NCBI GenBank assembly: GCA_018340375.1
Contig: JAFFJZ010000001.1
Span: forward strand, 39,672,001-39,736,000
DNA from: Gonatopus flavifemur
Taxonomy: Eukaryota; Arthropoda; Insecta; Hymenoptera; Dryinidae
Reading direction: 5' to 3'
DNA: 64,000 bases
How positions within the stretch are numbered: the first letter of the stretch is position 1; each line of letters starts with the position of its first letter. The translations under genes were made by a program, and so were the position numbers. The notes beneath the pieces were generated by a model, which saw only the letters and a list, made by a program, of their open reading frames with translations, did not search any database and was not told the origin of the DNA. Below are positions 1-11,159 of the stretch, piece after piece.

Positions 1-153
1 GATATAACTTCTAATTTCTAACAGAGGAGATAATTTTTGATCAACTATGACCTTTTGAAATTCGTGAAGAATTGAAGCATTCACACCCTGCGTATACTGA
101 GAGGAAATCATAGCTGAATTAGAGCCTGGCTCCACGTTTGCAGTTAGTCAGCC

Positions 154-214
154 GCATAGGTGAAGCCCCCGCATCACGGGGGGCCCTTGGTCACTAGGGG
201 TCCCCACCTATGTG
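154..214. repeat. GC-rich inverted-repeat patch
   Basis: GCATAGGTG at the left and CACCTATGTG at the right are nearly complementary and enclose two further hairpins: GCCCCC paired with GGGGGC, and GGGGTCCCC. The patch is strongly GC-rich in a very AT-rich setting. It may be the end of a mobile element or a structured non-coding piece; the sequence does not decide. Confidence 0.5.
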
Positions 215-382
215 ACAAATTTCCAAATTTCTATTTCCAATATATAAATCCTATATAAATTTGAGAATTTTCTCACAAAGCAGTCTCTTCTCGGATCACA
301 AGGACCCCATCTCCAGGACCCCCAGAATTTCCGTCACAACACTGCATGGATCAAATTTTTGTATTAAGAATTAATATATTTA

Positions 383-538
383 TATCGTAGTCGTGGGATA
401 TACTTAATTGTGGCGAAATGAACCATGAGTATGCGACAGATTACCACAACTCTTCTTGAAGTCAATATGCGGAGTAATAAGAAGATACAAAGTTATACTC
501 CCTATCGTCATAATCGGGTGTATCCCACGGGTACGATA
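383..538. repeat. Foldback element, about 156 bp
   Basis: The left end TATCGTAGTCGTGGGATA is matched in reverse complement by the right end (TATCGTACCCGTGGGATA), and weaker pairing continues inward. There is no coding capacity. It is consistent with a small non-autonomous DNA element. I see no clear target-site duplication. Confidence 0.6.
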
Positions 539-2975
539 CTGTGACTTAATAATAATCTTTAATATAAACTGTTCTCTGTGTAGTTGGTACAGTGGTTAAA
601 TTATTACTACCAAAGCTATTTTTCATAGCTACCTCAATAATAACTCGCGCAAACACGACTGCAGGTTTTTCAAAAGGCATGTAACGGCTTTTCAATGGCA
701 TTTCAAGACCATCAACACCCGACTGAAATGCCAGTAATCATTGTTTGTAGGGATATGGTTATTGTAACTATAAAAAAATTGAACTCGAATCCAGCTTCGA
801 TTGTCTCTCACTGTACTTTTCTACAATAATTGAGAAAAAACGTCCCTCAAATTCACAAAAATCTAAAAATCTTGGTATCTGGATGAGATTTTGGCGAATG
901 AATTGAGGGAAAATGATCCTTCAATTTTCAAGAGATATATTCTCCGATACTGATAGTCGGTACAAGTGAAGCGTCTTATATAGATAGAAAACTGAGTGTT
1001 CCACAGTCGGTGAGTGACCGACTCTTCCCTTGAACGAATTATTATATCACTCTGCCGTCGATAACACTTGTTACCGATAATAATACATCAACTTGAGTAA
1101 ATACCAAAGCCATGAACTGCCATTCAACAAAAATTCATTTATGTATCGAAGAAAATAATGAAATATTACAAAACTCCTCGAGATTAAAAGAAAAACAAAA
1201 CACTTTATGAATAACAAAGAAACGAAAATTACAGGCGTGAACTTATCTTCTCCACGAGGGATGAATAGCTTCAAAGTCGTTCTTTTTCTTCAAGTTTTCT
1301 CATCAAGTGATTTTTCACTCCATGTGGATGGAGTCAAGAATCGGGGATGCGAAAATACTTTAAATACAAAAAACACTTAATGAAAGGAGCTGCTCATCTC
1401 AGTTCACACTCATAACATGGTTTGATATTAGTTGAAACTCAATGTTCAGCAATGAATGTATATTTAGCTTATGTTGGTCTGATATTGCTGCCATATTCAC
1501 ACTGTTTAAACCCGCCAAAAACGTCTCCTATCAGTCTGAAAGAAGTTAATTTATATTTTATCAATATTTATTTAGATATGCCATTTTTACGTGAAATAAA
1601 TATTCAGATATCAAGATTTATGAAATACAAATCCGAAGATTCCAAAGAAGGATATAGAAGACTAAAGTGCCGTTGCGGATATTGTTCTCTTTCACCCAAT
1701 CACTTACGAAAAATGGACAATCGCTTTGACAGTATGCTCTTGTGTTTTGTACCAAGCATTTAGTCGACTCTACCTCTCTGTCTGTTTGAATTTAGAGCGA
1801 TTGTATCCACCCAGATAACATTTTGTACTGAAATTTACTCGCTGTTGCTGACAATTTTCACGGGCGAAATCCTATCCTGTCATATGACCAAATGACTGGC
1901 AAAATTGGACCCACCGTGATGGCAAGGCAATTCCCTAGCAAGTGAAGAGCAAATATTACGTAATAGCTCACCACTCGAATGAAATTTCATGTATGTATGC
2001 ATGGAAAAGAAACAAACCGAGCTGGGAAAAATATTGTCTTACGCAGCTGAAAATGATGGTCCGTTTAATTTTCTTCGACATTCCATCCTGTTAGAACATA
2101 ATTTTATCCACCTGAATTTTTTCCTCGAAAAAATGTGTTGTATCAAACGTTTTATCCATAAAATGAAGTACCATTTCTGTATTCCTCCAACGACGATCAC
2201 TCCCTGACATTCATCGCATCCCTAAAATCATTTGGTGTTGAAGAATAAAATGAGTAATGTTCGTTCAAATTATTACAATAACTACATGATCTTGACATAT
2301 ATAATCCACTTGTGTCTTATGTCTTATAATCTTAAAAATCTTCATAAACTTTAATCAAAGAACGACCATCCAGCGTTGCGTTGTGAATTTAACATAATTA
2401 CATTCTACATATGCGTATAGGATATCAAATGAGGACATAATAGTACTTGTGCTTTTGAACATGTGAAGTCATTCAAGTGCTGCTTCATTGTTCCTTTTTT
2501 TTCATATTACGTTGTTTCTCAGGAACGGATGAGGTTAAGAGGAGTACTGTATCATACGATTATCATGACCTTAAACTTCAATAACCAACACACGTATTCT
2601 GAGAGTAAATCTCCAATTGTATTCGCATTCTCATATATTATCACATATCATAATTTATAATAATGGAGATATTGATGAAAGTATATGGTATATATATTGA
2701 ATCCTATATACATTGCTGCTATTCGAATTCAATAAATCGTTTCGAGTAAATAATATTCTATATTTTCATTCCAAAAATTTGAATCGATTATAATCCTTCG
2801 AAGAATAAAATTTTTCCTGAGCAAGAATTCTAATGACTAAATTAAAAGAACAAAAATTTATTGAATCTTTAAGAATAAGAACATTCATATCAAACGTAAA
2901 ATTAATATACTTTGATATTAAAATTACTTGATTGATCAAGTAAAATCAATAAATTCTTTCTCATATGAAATCAAA

Positions 2976-3244
2976 TCAACAGTAATCGTTCAATGATTCC
3001 ATCAAATGATACTCAGATAACTCGAAAAAATCTCCGTTGGCCACGATACCGGTGATCGCAGGATCCGAAATTTCAGGCAACTCTTCTGTTGCAGCGCGTA
3101 TATTTTTTAACATGAGAGAGGAGATTTCGGCAACATCGAATCTCTCACTGGGGTCTTCTGTATCGCCAACCGATCCTTCGTTTTTCGAATACGCGATGAA
3201 ATCTGTATCCGATATTAAAATTCGGCTCATCGAAGTTTTCTGTG
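2976..3244 (-). CDS. Acidic 88-codon open exon, possible 3' exon
   Basis: After a splice-acceptor-like TTCACAG, an open frame of about 88 codons begins KTSMSRILIS and ends SLNDYC before a stop at 2976. It is acidic and has no domain I recognise. It lies just downstream of the vitellogenin-like gene on the same strand, and could be an alternative 3' exon of that gene. Joining it to the last good exon (donor at 3698) through the nearest acceptor breaks the frame; only a weak acceptor inside it (at GATGAG) restores phase. It may instead belong to another transcript or be non-coding. Function unknown. Confidence 0.3.
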
Positions 3245-3293
3245 AATCAATATAAACAAAATCGTATCATGTTTGTTTAAAAGTGAATTCCAA

Positions 3294-3536
3294 CACTGAA
3301 AAAAAATATCTTCCAACCAAATAAATAGTTTATCTGGCCTCTCCCCATAAAATATCTCTTAGGATTAATGAAATATTAAATCGAATCAAATAATGGAATG
3401 CTTGCCCCAAATAAATAGGTCTCCTGAATAAATAATTTATTCGCCACAAGTAATCAGTTTTTGCGTCTAATTGAATATTTAATTTCGACAAATAAATATT
3501 TTATGGAGAGAGGACAAATAAATATTTTTTCCAGTG
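3294..3536. repeat. CACTG-type foldback element
   Basis: It starts CACTGAAAAAAAATAT and ends in the complementary ATATTTTTTCCAGTG. Inside, CTCTCCCCATAAAATAT pairs with a reverse copy near 3506-3530. AAATAAATA recurs several times. There is no coding frame. The terminal CACTG..CAGTG with A/T runs is shared with elements at 22207, 24620, 25259 and 25818. Confidence 0.65.
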
Positions 3537-3694
3537 AAAGTATCCATTTGTGAATAGGAAAGAATGAAACAGAATGATCGAATAGTTCATCATGCGAGTG
3601 GCACATGGAAAATTTTTCGTTGAGTTCATCGTAAAATTTTTTGAATTGTTATGAGGGTGAATGTTAAATAAAGACTATTTTTTTATTTGAATTT

Positions 3695-4942
3695 TTACAG
3701 TGGTTGTAAAAATTTGTGATGCATTTCACTTTTGAATTTTGGGTGCATCAAAGCATTAAATAATTCGATTTTACGATGAGTTCTCAGCGAAGAAAAATTC
3801 AAGCTCGAATAGCATGTATCTTCAATATTCTTGAGGTGAGGAGTTTTCACAATATCACAAATTTCAATCAGATGCAAGAGTTCATGCTGCTACAGTATAA
3901 ATTTTATTTGTGTATCTGGAGTGAAATAACTTCTCACCGTTGAAGCACGGCAAAGTTCAATGCTATTTTCGTTAGGATCTTCTCTTCGTGCATTAAACAA
4001 ATAGTTACATATTTTCCATAAACTGACACAGGCAAGAAAACATGTACAAATACAAGTCAGAAAATCTACTCACCAAAGCAGAATCGAGTTGATGATCTAC
4101 CTCAACATCGGCATACATGCCAAAATATGATTCCGCGTAACAACTGCAATTCCCCAAAATCTTTCTCTTTTCAATCTCTATGGTCTCACCAGCGACTTTA
4201 TTGAGATGCGCCAAAGGTATAAGCTCGTAATGACGACGCTGATGATCATTGAATTTCTTAGATTGTTTCGAAGGATGATGAGTGGTTTTCATACTAACGT
4301 TGCATCTACCCAAATGTGTGCTCTCAACAATGTAATGAACGGTATCTGGTTTACCCATTAAATTACCTCCGATGTTCAATTGATTGATCACAGATTTGAT
4401 CATATTCAATTTTTCCGTGCTGATCTGTTTCGAAACGATTAAGTATTCGATTTCATGATCATTGAATTTGATTTCGAAAGGAAGCAATGTTTCTTTGTGT
4501 TCGATCTCGCTCATATTTTGACTCTGATAAGCTCGCCAGATTTCGAACCGATCCAATCGACAATTCAAAAAACCTCCTTCTTTTGGTCGACATATCAATT
4601 CTGAAGTTAAATTCGCACTAACATCGTCCTTTGCTGCCATTTCATTCGATTCTGTATTCACCGTGATATGAAGATCGATTTGAAATACATATTCTGGTCC
4701 GTATTTCCATACATCGTTGTTAGTTGAGATGTACACCCCTAAAAATCATATCGAAAATGCAAGGTTATTCGAAATTGCGCTTGAAACCACTATTTCCAAT
4801 TTTTGACGGTTAAAAGATCACATGAAAAATCCAATATCGATGTTAGCGAGTTACAAAAAAGGAATAAATCATTTTTAAATAAACGTGATGGTGAATTTCA
4901 TTCAAACGTACCCAAGAAGAACGGGATTAGTGTAGCGATCAT
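3695..4942 (-). CDS. Short vitellogenin-like secreted protein
   Basis: Four exons (4942-4912, 4738-4117, 4022-3938, 3889-3695) join in phase to a 310-residue protein. Residues 1-17 form a signal peptide (MIATLIPFFLG followed by VY). The next ~190 residues resemble the vitellogenin N-terminal lipid-transport domain: a W-x-x-G-x-EY-x-F start, a G-R-C-x-V segment near the middle, and a late NCSCYAESYFG that matches the family's N-C-x(n)-FG. The C-terminal exons (LWKICNYLFNARR, then HELLHLIEICD) resemble the start of the helical lipovitellin domain. The protein stops about 1,000 residues short of a true vitellogenin. A competing donor at 4073 gives a 51-nt intron and a frame clash, so I prefer the donor at 4116. 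It could be a diverged Vg-like paralogue or a truncated gene. Yolk function cannot be assumed. Confidence 0.72.
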
Positions 4943-4987
4943 CTTGAAGCGTTGAAATGATTTGATGTTGGAAGATCTTAGAGTGCT

Positions 4988-4996
4988 CTTTATATA
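4988..4996 (-). promoter_or_regulatory. TATA box of the Vg-like gene
   Basis: The minus strand reads TATATAAAG about 46 bp upstream of the proposed ATG at 4942. This leaves room for a transcription start and a 5' UTR of only about 20 nt. A strong TATA box suggests a regulated, tissue-specific promoter. Confidence 0.55.
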
Positions 4997-5312
4997 CATT
5001 CCGATGTAATGATCACGTACGATGCAGCATTGTGAGCATTGAACAAATTAGAACTGACATTCTCTGGAAATGGAGGAAATTACGTGTATGATAATACGAC
5101 TTCTCTTACCTAAAATACCAGTACTTGACACTATTATGTCAACAAATGAATTCATGTATCAAATGGATTCACCTCTCTGCATCAATGCCACGTAATTGCA
5201 AGGTTTTGTCAATATCGTAAATTTTATATTCATCATATGCTACAAGATGAAATTAGATGGAATTTTAGAGAATTTAGTCAACATTATCAGTGCAGATGAT
5301 ATCACTCTACAC

Positions 5313-7012
5313 TAGGTGTGTGCGAGTACTCGAAATGGTCGAGTATGTTCGAGTCGAGTCGAGTATCTTGCGCTACTCGAAATTTTTGAGCTACTCGAAG
5401 TTCTTCGAGCTTTTCTTAAATTTTCAGCAATCCTATAGATCTTTCTTCTTTCAACTTTCATTAATTATTTTCTTCACTTTTTATAGGGGGGTAATTATTC
5501 TCTGACTAAACATTATTTATTTCGTAATAAAAAAAATTGACTCATTTATTGCTCAATGCCTAGTTTATAACATTTGTCAAATAAACAACAAGGAATTTCG
5601 CAACAAGTGAGTCAGTTTTTTGTTATTTATATTCGTATTTGACTTTTTATTTAAATATTTAATGTATGATTTCTTATTTAAATTTTCGATGAAAATATCC
5701 TTCTTCTTCTTCTGAAAATTAAATGTATTTATTAATCAATTCATTATTAATCCTTAGAAAATACATACACTGAGGATAATAAGAGTAAATATTTCTATAA
5801 ATCCATTGTTCCTTGCCCAATATTATGATTAGAATTCGTCTTCATTCCATCATGCATTACAATATATACGAATTGATGGTTTGGAAATATATCAGTTGTA
5901 TTTTCAATATCTGAAATTATTCTACATTGAATTATTGCTCCTATTTCTTTGAAATAATTCAGCAGCCTTTTAGTTCACTTTTTACAAACTTGAATGGGAA
6001 ATGTTTGGATGATATTGAAATCATTAAATGAGCCTATTGCGCTTTATCTGGAATTTGTTTTGTTTAGATAGACCGCTATTGAAATTATTTAAATTCCTTG
6101 TAACTATCGATGAAGAAAATCCTCAAGGACTTGATGCATCGGAACAAAAAGTAAAAAAATATTTTTCAGAAAGCTTGGCGTCACCAGATACAAATATCAG
6201 ATTATGGTGGAAACAAAAGTCAAATGAATATCCTATAATAGCTCAACTTGCTCAAATTCCTTATCTATTCCTGCAACTCAAGTAAGCAGCGAAAAGGCTT
6301 TCTCTGAGGCAGGAAACGTTGTGACCGCCACCCGTGCTAGATTATTGACAAATCATCTTGAAGAATTATTATGTTTCTTGCATGACTATTCAAAAATTGA
6401 ATAATGTGAGTGAATTTGAGTGAAATATTGTTTAGAAGTTTTTGAAGGGATGTTCATCGAGAAGATATGTCTATTCGTATTATTACCTTAGCAAATTTTA
6501 TTATCATACTACATATAATAATTTGTTATATATTACTTTGTCGATGACTTGTTCCATGTGATATGAAATAAAACAGAATATTGGAAGACTGTGTTGGAAA
6601 GTAACTTATTCTTCCATCAATGATTTTTAGATCATTTCTGAATATTCTCAATTGGTAATGATTCCGGAATAGAAATTTCCAATCAATTGCAGTATATACT
6701 GATGGAAATTTATCGAATCCTGAAACAAGATGCAAACTGCGTTATAATTACAAACAAAGCTCCCCTCTAACGAGAAAACAATAATAAAAATTACAATACG
6801 TCATCCTCCTATACAAGAATAATTTGAAATAACTTGAATAACGCAATATTGTCCCATGTGAATTATATATAATCTATATATAATTTTTTCACATGGGATC
6901 CCTTGCTTTGTGTATTCTCATGATCTCGATCGAGTACTCGAAAAATCATTCAACACTCGAAAGTTTTTGAGTACTCGATAATTTTCGAGTACTCGACTCA
7001 AAAAAATCGCTA
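5313..7012 (+). mobile_element. Degenerate hAT transposon, 1.7 kb
   Basis: The left end TAGGTGTGTGCGAGTACTCG is rich in CGAG/CTCG words, and the right end carries the complementary series (GAGTACTCGACTC at 6988-7000). The element is flanked by the same 8 bp, CTCTACAC, at 5305-5312 and 7013-7020, the duplication length made by hAT transposases. A broken transposase with a hAT dimerisation domain lies inside. Compared with the related element at 60299, the right end seems to lack the last ~14 bp of the terminal repeat, so an imprecise end or a chance match of the duplication should be kept in mind. An internal hairpin (CCCATGTGAA / TTCACATGGG) lies at 6853-6898. Confidence 0.75.
6028..6404 (+). 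pseudogene. hAT transposase remnant (dimerisation domain)
   Basis: The frame from 6028 contains RLWWKQKSNEYPIIAQLAQI, the family's WW-x(n)-YP-x(2)-A-x-LA pattern. Around 6257-6265 the coding frame shifts by one base. The new frame then runs from IPATQVSSEKAFSEAG to an ARLLTNHLEELLCFL-like end and a stop at 6402-6404, matching the conserved SSER-x-FS-x-AG region. The N-terminal zinc finger and the catalytic core are not detectable. The frameshift and the missing core mean it is inactive. Confidence 0.8.
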
Positions 7013-7020
7013 CTCTACAC

Positions 7021-7889
7021 TATATTAAAATTATAAATCCAGGTCACTGAAACGAATCAAAGGGTATTGAATTATCAACGGGGAAGTAATCGAATCCTGG
7101 TTCCTCTATTTTCCCTCAGAATCATTAGCGCCTTCATTAATGCAAAGTAGAGAACTGATAAACAAGTGTGTTGCCGAGGGAAGGCGCATTCACTTTGGAA
7201 AGGAGATATATTATCGAGCATTTATTTAAGAATGAAATGAGTATAAAATGATATATTCATTGCCTGTTCGAAGTGTGTTTTTTTTCATTTATTCATATTA
7301 TCACGCTCTTCTGATATTTTTTTTATTAATTATTCGTTTATTCATTATTTTACATGTTTTTCAACTCATGAAGATTTTTCTAAAAAAAAAAACAGTATGA
7401 AATCCTAGGTTTTTACTTCAACAACCTTAAAAAAAAGTACATTGAGAGAAAAGAGTTGTGAAACTTATATTTTGTTAAGTAAATATATAGAAGCATAACA
7501 GAGACCCTCACAATCTGAAACTGCGTAATTTTTCAATATAGTTCTTATGTAAGTTATATATAATGCTGAGAAAGTTGAAACAGTAAAATTCAATCTACCA
7601 TGGATAATGGTCGCCCACAACTCTTAGTCCCGGGGCCTCCACAACTCTAAATCCCGCCCTGTATATAGACGACTTTAACATACACTCCGGATCACCACAA
7701 GTTGCAGTTATATTATGAGATATATCATAACTCATGTATAATTTACATTCTCCGCTAATAAATGAACTAAAATTGTGATGGATCAAACTATACTTTGAAG
7801 TTATCCATATATTTATCTAACAAAAAGTCAATTTGACAACTTCCTTTTCTCAGCCTATTAAAAATAATCATTTAAGTCATGTAGCGCGC
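7021..7889. other. FBPase 3' flank, no gene seen
   Basis: AT-rich sequence between the hAT element and the FBPase stop codon. It probably includes the FBPase 3' UTR. I see no coding frame with support, and no clear inverted repeat. Confidence 0.5.
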
Positions 7890-10800
7890 TCATTTTGACT
7901 TATGCCGCTTGATACAGTCCAATAAATCGACCACGTCTTCTTTGGATCCTAAGAATATAGGGCATCTATCGTGAATACTTTCGGGAACTACATCAAGAAT
8001 ATCGGTATTTCCGTTGCTTGCAAGACCTCCAGCTTCCTTGATCAAATATGCCATTGGAATGCACTCATAAAGAAGACGAAGCTGAAATCAGAAAATAATT
8101 GTTGTTGATAAAAATAGGTTGATTAATCGACAAACCATCATCAGCATCTAAACGTCTAGGAGAAACATTGTTGAAAAATTGTTGAAAAAGATCTTTAGAG
8201 CATTTTTGGAATACCAGAAAGAATTGAAGCATACAAAAAGAAATGTATATAATCCAATATGATCAATCTTAAATTAATAATAATAAGTACCTTTCCCTTT
8301 GGATTATCTTTGGTTGCTGGATAAAGAAATATTCCTCCGTACTTAATCGTTCGATGTACATCAGCGACCATGGAACCCACGTACCTTGCACTGTACGGTG
8401 ATCCACTTTGTGGATATTTTTTCGCGTGAATGTATTCTTTGATAGCTGCGTCCCATTTACTTTCATGACCCTCATTGATACTGAAACAGACGATGCTCAT
8501 AATATTCTATGGTTCTGCATATTATATCAAGGATTGCATTTTTTGATCTAGTGAATGCAGAGAAGCTTAAATAAACTATAAATTGTACGAAAGATCTTCG
8601 ATAGCGAGTTTTGCCTTCTTTTGGTCAATTTCATCTCGCAATGACTTGAGAAAACGCAAGAAACGTCGCACTAGTTGTTTAGCGCTCCAAGTGGAAATCA
8701 TTAAAATTCCGAGATGAGAAATATAATTAAAAATTCATAATTTAATTTTCAAATTACCTGTAAATGTTACCCCTGGTTGGTATACGTAAATCCTTTTCGG
8801 TCAAGATGAATTCACCGATAGCAGGATCGTACATGAATCCATTAACGCCATGACCGATCGATAACACAATCATAGTTGCGGAACCATACAACGCATATCC
8901 AGCAGCAACTAAATGTTTTCCTTGTTGAAGTGCGTCAGCCAGCGATGGCTCCTTATCGTCATCCGGTTTTCTATATATTCCAAAAATCGATCCCACTGAT
9001 ACCAAACAATCAATGTTCGACGATCCGTCCAGAGGATCGAAGCAAACGATGTATTTCCCACGTTTCTCCGTTTCAATTTGAATCGCATTTTTATTCTCTT
9101 CGGATATCAACATACTTACCGAAAACGAAGAAGATAACATGTTAATGAAGAGTTCATTACTCAAAACGTCCAGTTTCTTCACCGTTTCACCTTGTACGTT
9201 TGTCATCCCGGCTATCCCGTACCTATAAAACGAGAACAATTATAAAACAACTTTGTACATGATAACTGGAAATGTGATCATGAATTTTCGATGCATATTG
9301 TTCTTCCCCTGTTGTCTAGCTGAAAGTACGCGATTGATTAATTTTATTGTTTCCAATATAAGCGTATCTTGTACCAATGAAATCCGATACGCTCGGAGAA
9401 CTTAAAATTGATTGGGAATGTGAAAATTTCAGTTATAACAAACCGCAGAGAAACTCTATGAACTTTGAGAATATTTAATAAATAGAATCGATGGACCGAT
9501 AGCCTTTCAAAAGTATGTGTGGTTAGCCTGGAATTAATCATATCATGAATATCAAGTTCATCAGAATGCATTATCTATCTCATTAACGTACAAACAGTAT
9601 GGGGGATTCAATGGACATCAACCCCTCCTGTTGCAGCGACTACCACAACCGCGAATAGACTTTGGTAGAAAGCATGGAGAACGTTTTTAATTTTCATTTT
9701 TCAAATACGTGATTCTTAACTCTATTTTGAATAATTTCCTTCTCATACTTTATATATAATATGTTGTTTCCTCTCTGAATTATTGGAAGATTTTAAATTT
9801 CAAAAAAGTAATAAAAAATTATTGTTCTGAACATTCAATTATCATACAGCGGAATTTTGAGTATGTTAAATTTGAATCCATTGTTAATTAGATATTCAGA
9901 AATTCGGATAGTCTGATACTTTCCAGAAAAAATCCAACGCATCATGCGGCCTATTGAACAGAACACATGATGTCCAAGTAACTCACTAAGCTAAAAACGT
10001 CACCAAGTCAATCTGTTATGCTTTGCTATTATTCAGAAATTCAATCACGAAGGTCTCCCAATAAACATTCTTTCGCCTCTCGATATCTTTTCAGGATTTC
10101 ACAATACTTTTAGATCAATTTTGGACAAGAATTGGTCTAAAACTTATCTGGAAGTGTTGTGCAAGATATCTGAAAGCTGTCTAAAAAGTATCACAAGACA
10201 CAAAGTGTTTACTGGACTGCAAAATATATCTCAAACATTTAACATCATTCGTTAGTGAAAATAATATGCTTCAATTCCTCAATGATTTCCATACTTCAAG
10301 ATTGTTCAAAGAAATTTCAACGTATCTGAAGAATTTCTGAACTCAGTCTGTTGTACGTAATTCAATTTTCTACCGTTTGAATTTGATTTGCATAGAAGAT
10401 CTCACCACAAAGTTGAAGGAAACGGGAATATCTTCAAAGGCATATCATACTAATTTTATTCATGTTCAATAAAATGTTGTTATTAAATTCAACATATCAA
10501 ATCGTCCACACATTAATCGACTTGAATTAATTACGTCGTGTTCACTTCACACCCATACTATGCGATAAGACTACTCCTTCCATACCCCTTCGATACCCCT
10601 TTATTCATACTCACATTGAGAAACTCTTTAACAGTTTCTCATTGATAAAACGGTCGTAAAACAACTTGTATTTCCAGTACTCGATCCACAAACTATGATA
10701 TAATACATTCTCTACTACTACTTTCACTTTGGAAAACGATTATCGAGCATGAGAAAAAATAACCAACTATTCAAACGAAAGATAATTTAGACACCGATGA

Positions 10801-11063
10801 ATTTATTTGTTAATTTCGAAATGCACTGCAAGTGTAATAGATAAAAAGAGCGTTATAATGCCGATAATTATTCAAAGGCACACTCACATGTTAGCGATAC
10901 CGGCTTTTCTAACTGCTGAGCTGACCGCTTTAACAGCGGTTTGTATGCTATTCAATAGTTGACTTAAATCACCAGTTGCTTTTGGATACTTTTGTTGTTC
11001 CGCAAGAACAAATCTAGTCAACGTCATACAATCACTGTCAAAAGTTGGATTTTTCAAAGACAT
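7890..11063 (-). CDS. fbp: Fructose-1,6-bisphosphatase
   Basis: A cytosolic gluconeogenic enzyme that hydrolyses fructose-1,6-bisphosphate to fructose-6-phosphate and phosphate. Exons 11063-10888, 9222-8758, 8480-8291 and 8081-7890 join in phase to 340 residues, the usual length. Exon 1 ([20 protein letters not shown]) is the N-terminal helix that carries the AMP site in the family. Exon 2 has the [12 protein letters not shown] segment, the metal-binding pair EE at 100-101, and the signature [11 protein letters not shown] at 120-130, whose D121 and D124 bind metal. Exon 3 has the substrate-binding NEGH and the [17 protein letters not shown] region. Exon 4 carries [14 protein letters not shown] and [12 protein letters not shown]. 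All key residues are present, so it should be active. The first intron (about 1.67 kb) is much longer than the other two. Confidence 0.97.
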
Positions 11064-11150
11064 GTTGCTCGATGGAAATGTATACTATGTGATGAATGAA
11101 ACACTGCAAGCACGCAAACCAGACTACACGCGTTTTCATAGCGCCTCGTG

Positions 11151-11158
11151 TTATATAA
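11151..11158 (-). promoter_or_regulatory. TATA box of FBPase
   Basis: The minus strand reads CCTTATATAACACG about 90 bp upstream of the FBPase ATG. The spacing allows a start site near 11125 and a 5' UTR of about 60 nt. GC-richer sequence (GAGGCGCTATG, AACGCGTG) follows. Confidence 0.5.
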
Positions 11159-11159
11159 G

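Larger units (their letters stand above)
1..2975. other. Gene-free left flank
   Basis: I see no supportable gene here. The open frames are short, lack splice context and have no recognisable motif. The stretch holds a GC-rich self-complementary patch near 154-214 and a small foldback element at 383-538, both listed separately. The remainder is plain AT-rich sequence. Confidence 0.6.

Noticed and set aside
1422..1763. 113-codon plus-strand open frame
   Set aside because: No motif, no splice context, composition like the flanks.
4023..4073. 51-nt intron in the Vg-like gene from the GTGAGT donor
   Set aside because: Too short for an insect intron, and it leads to an immediate stop. The donor at 4116 gives a 93-nt intron and keeps the frame.
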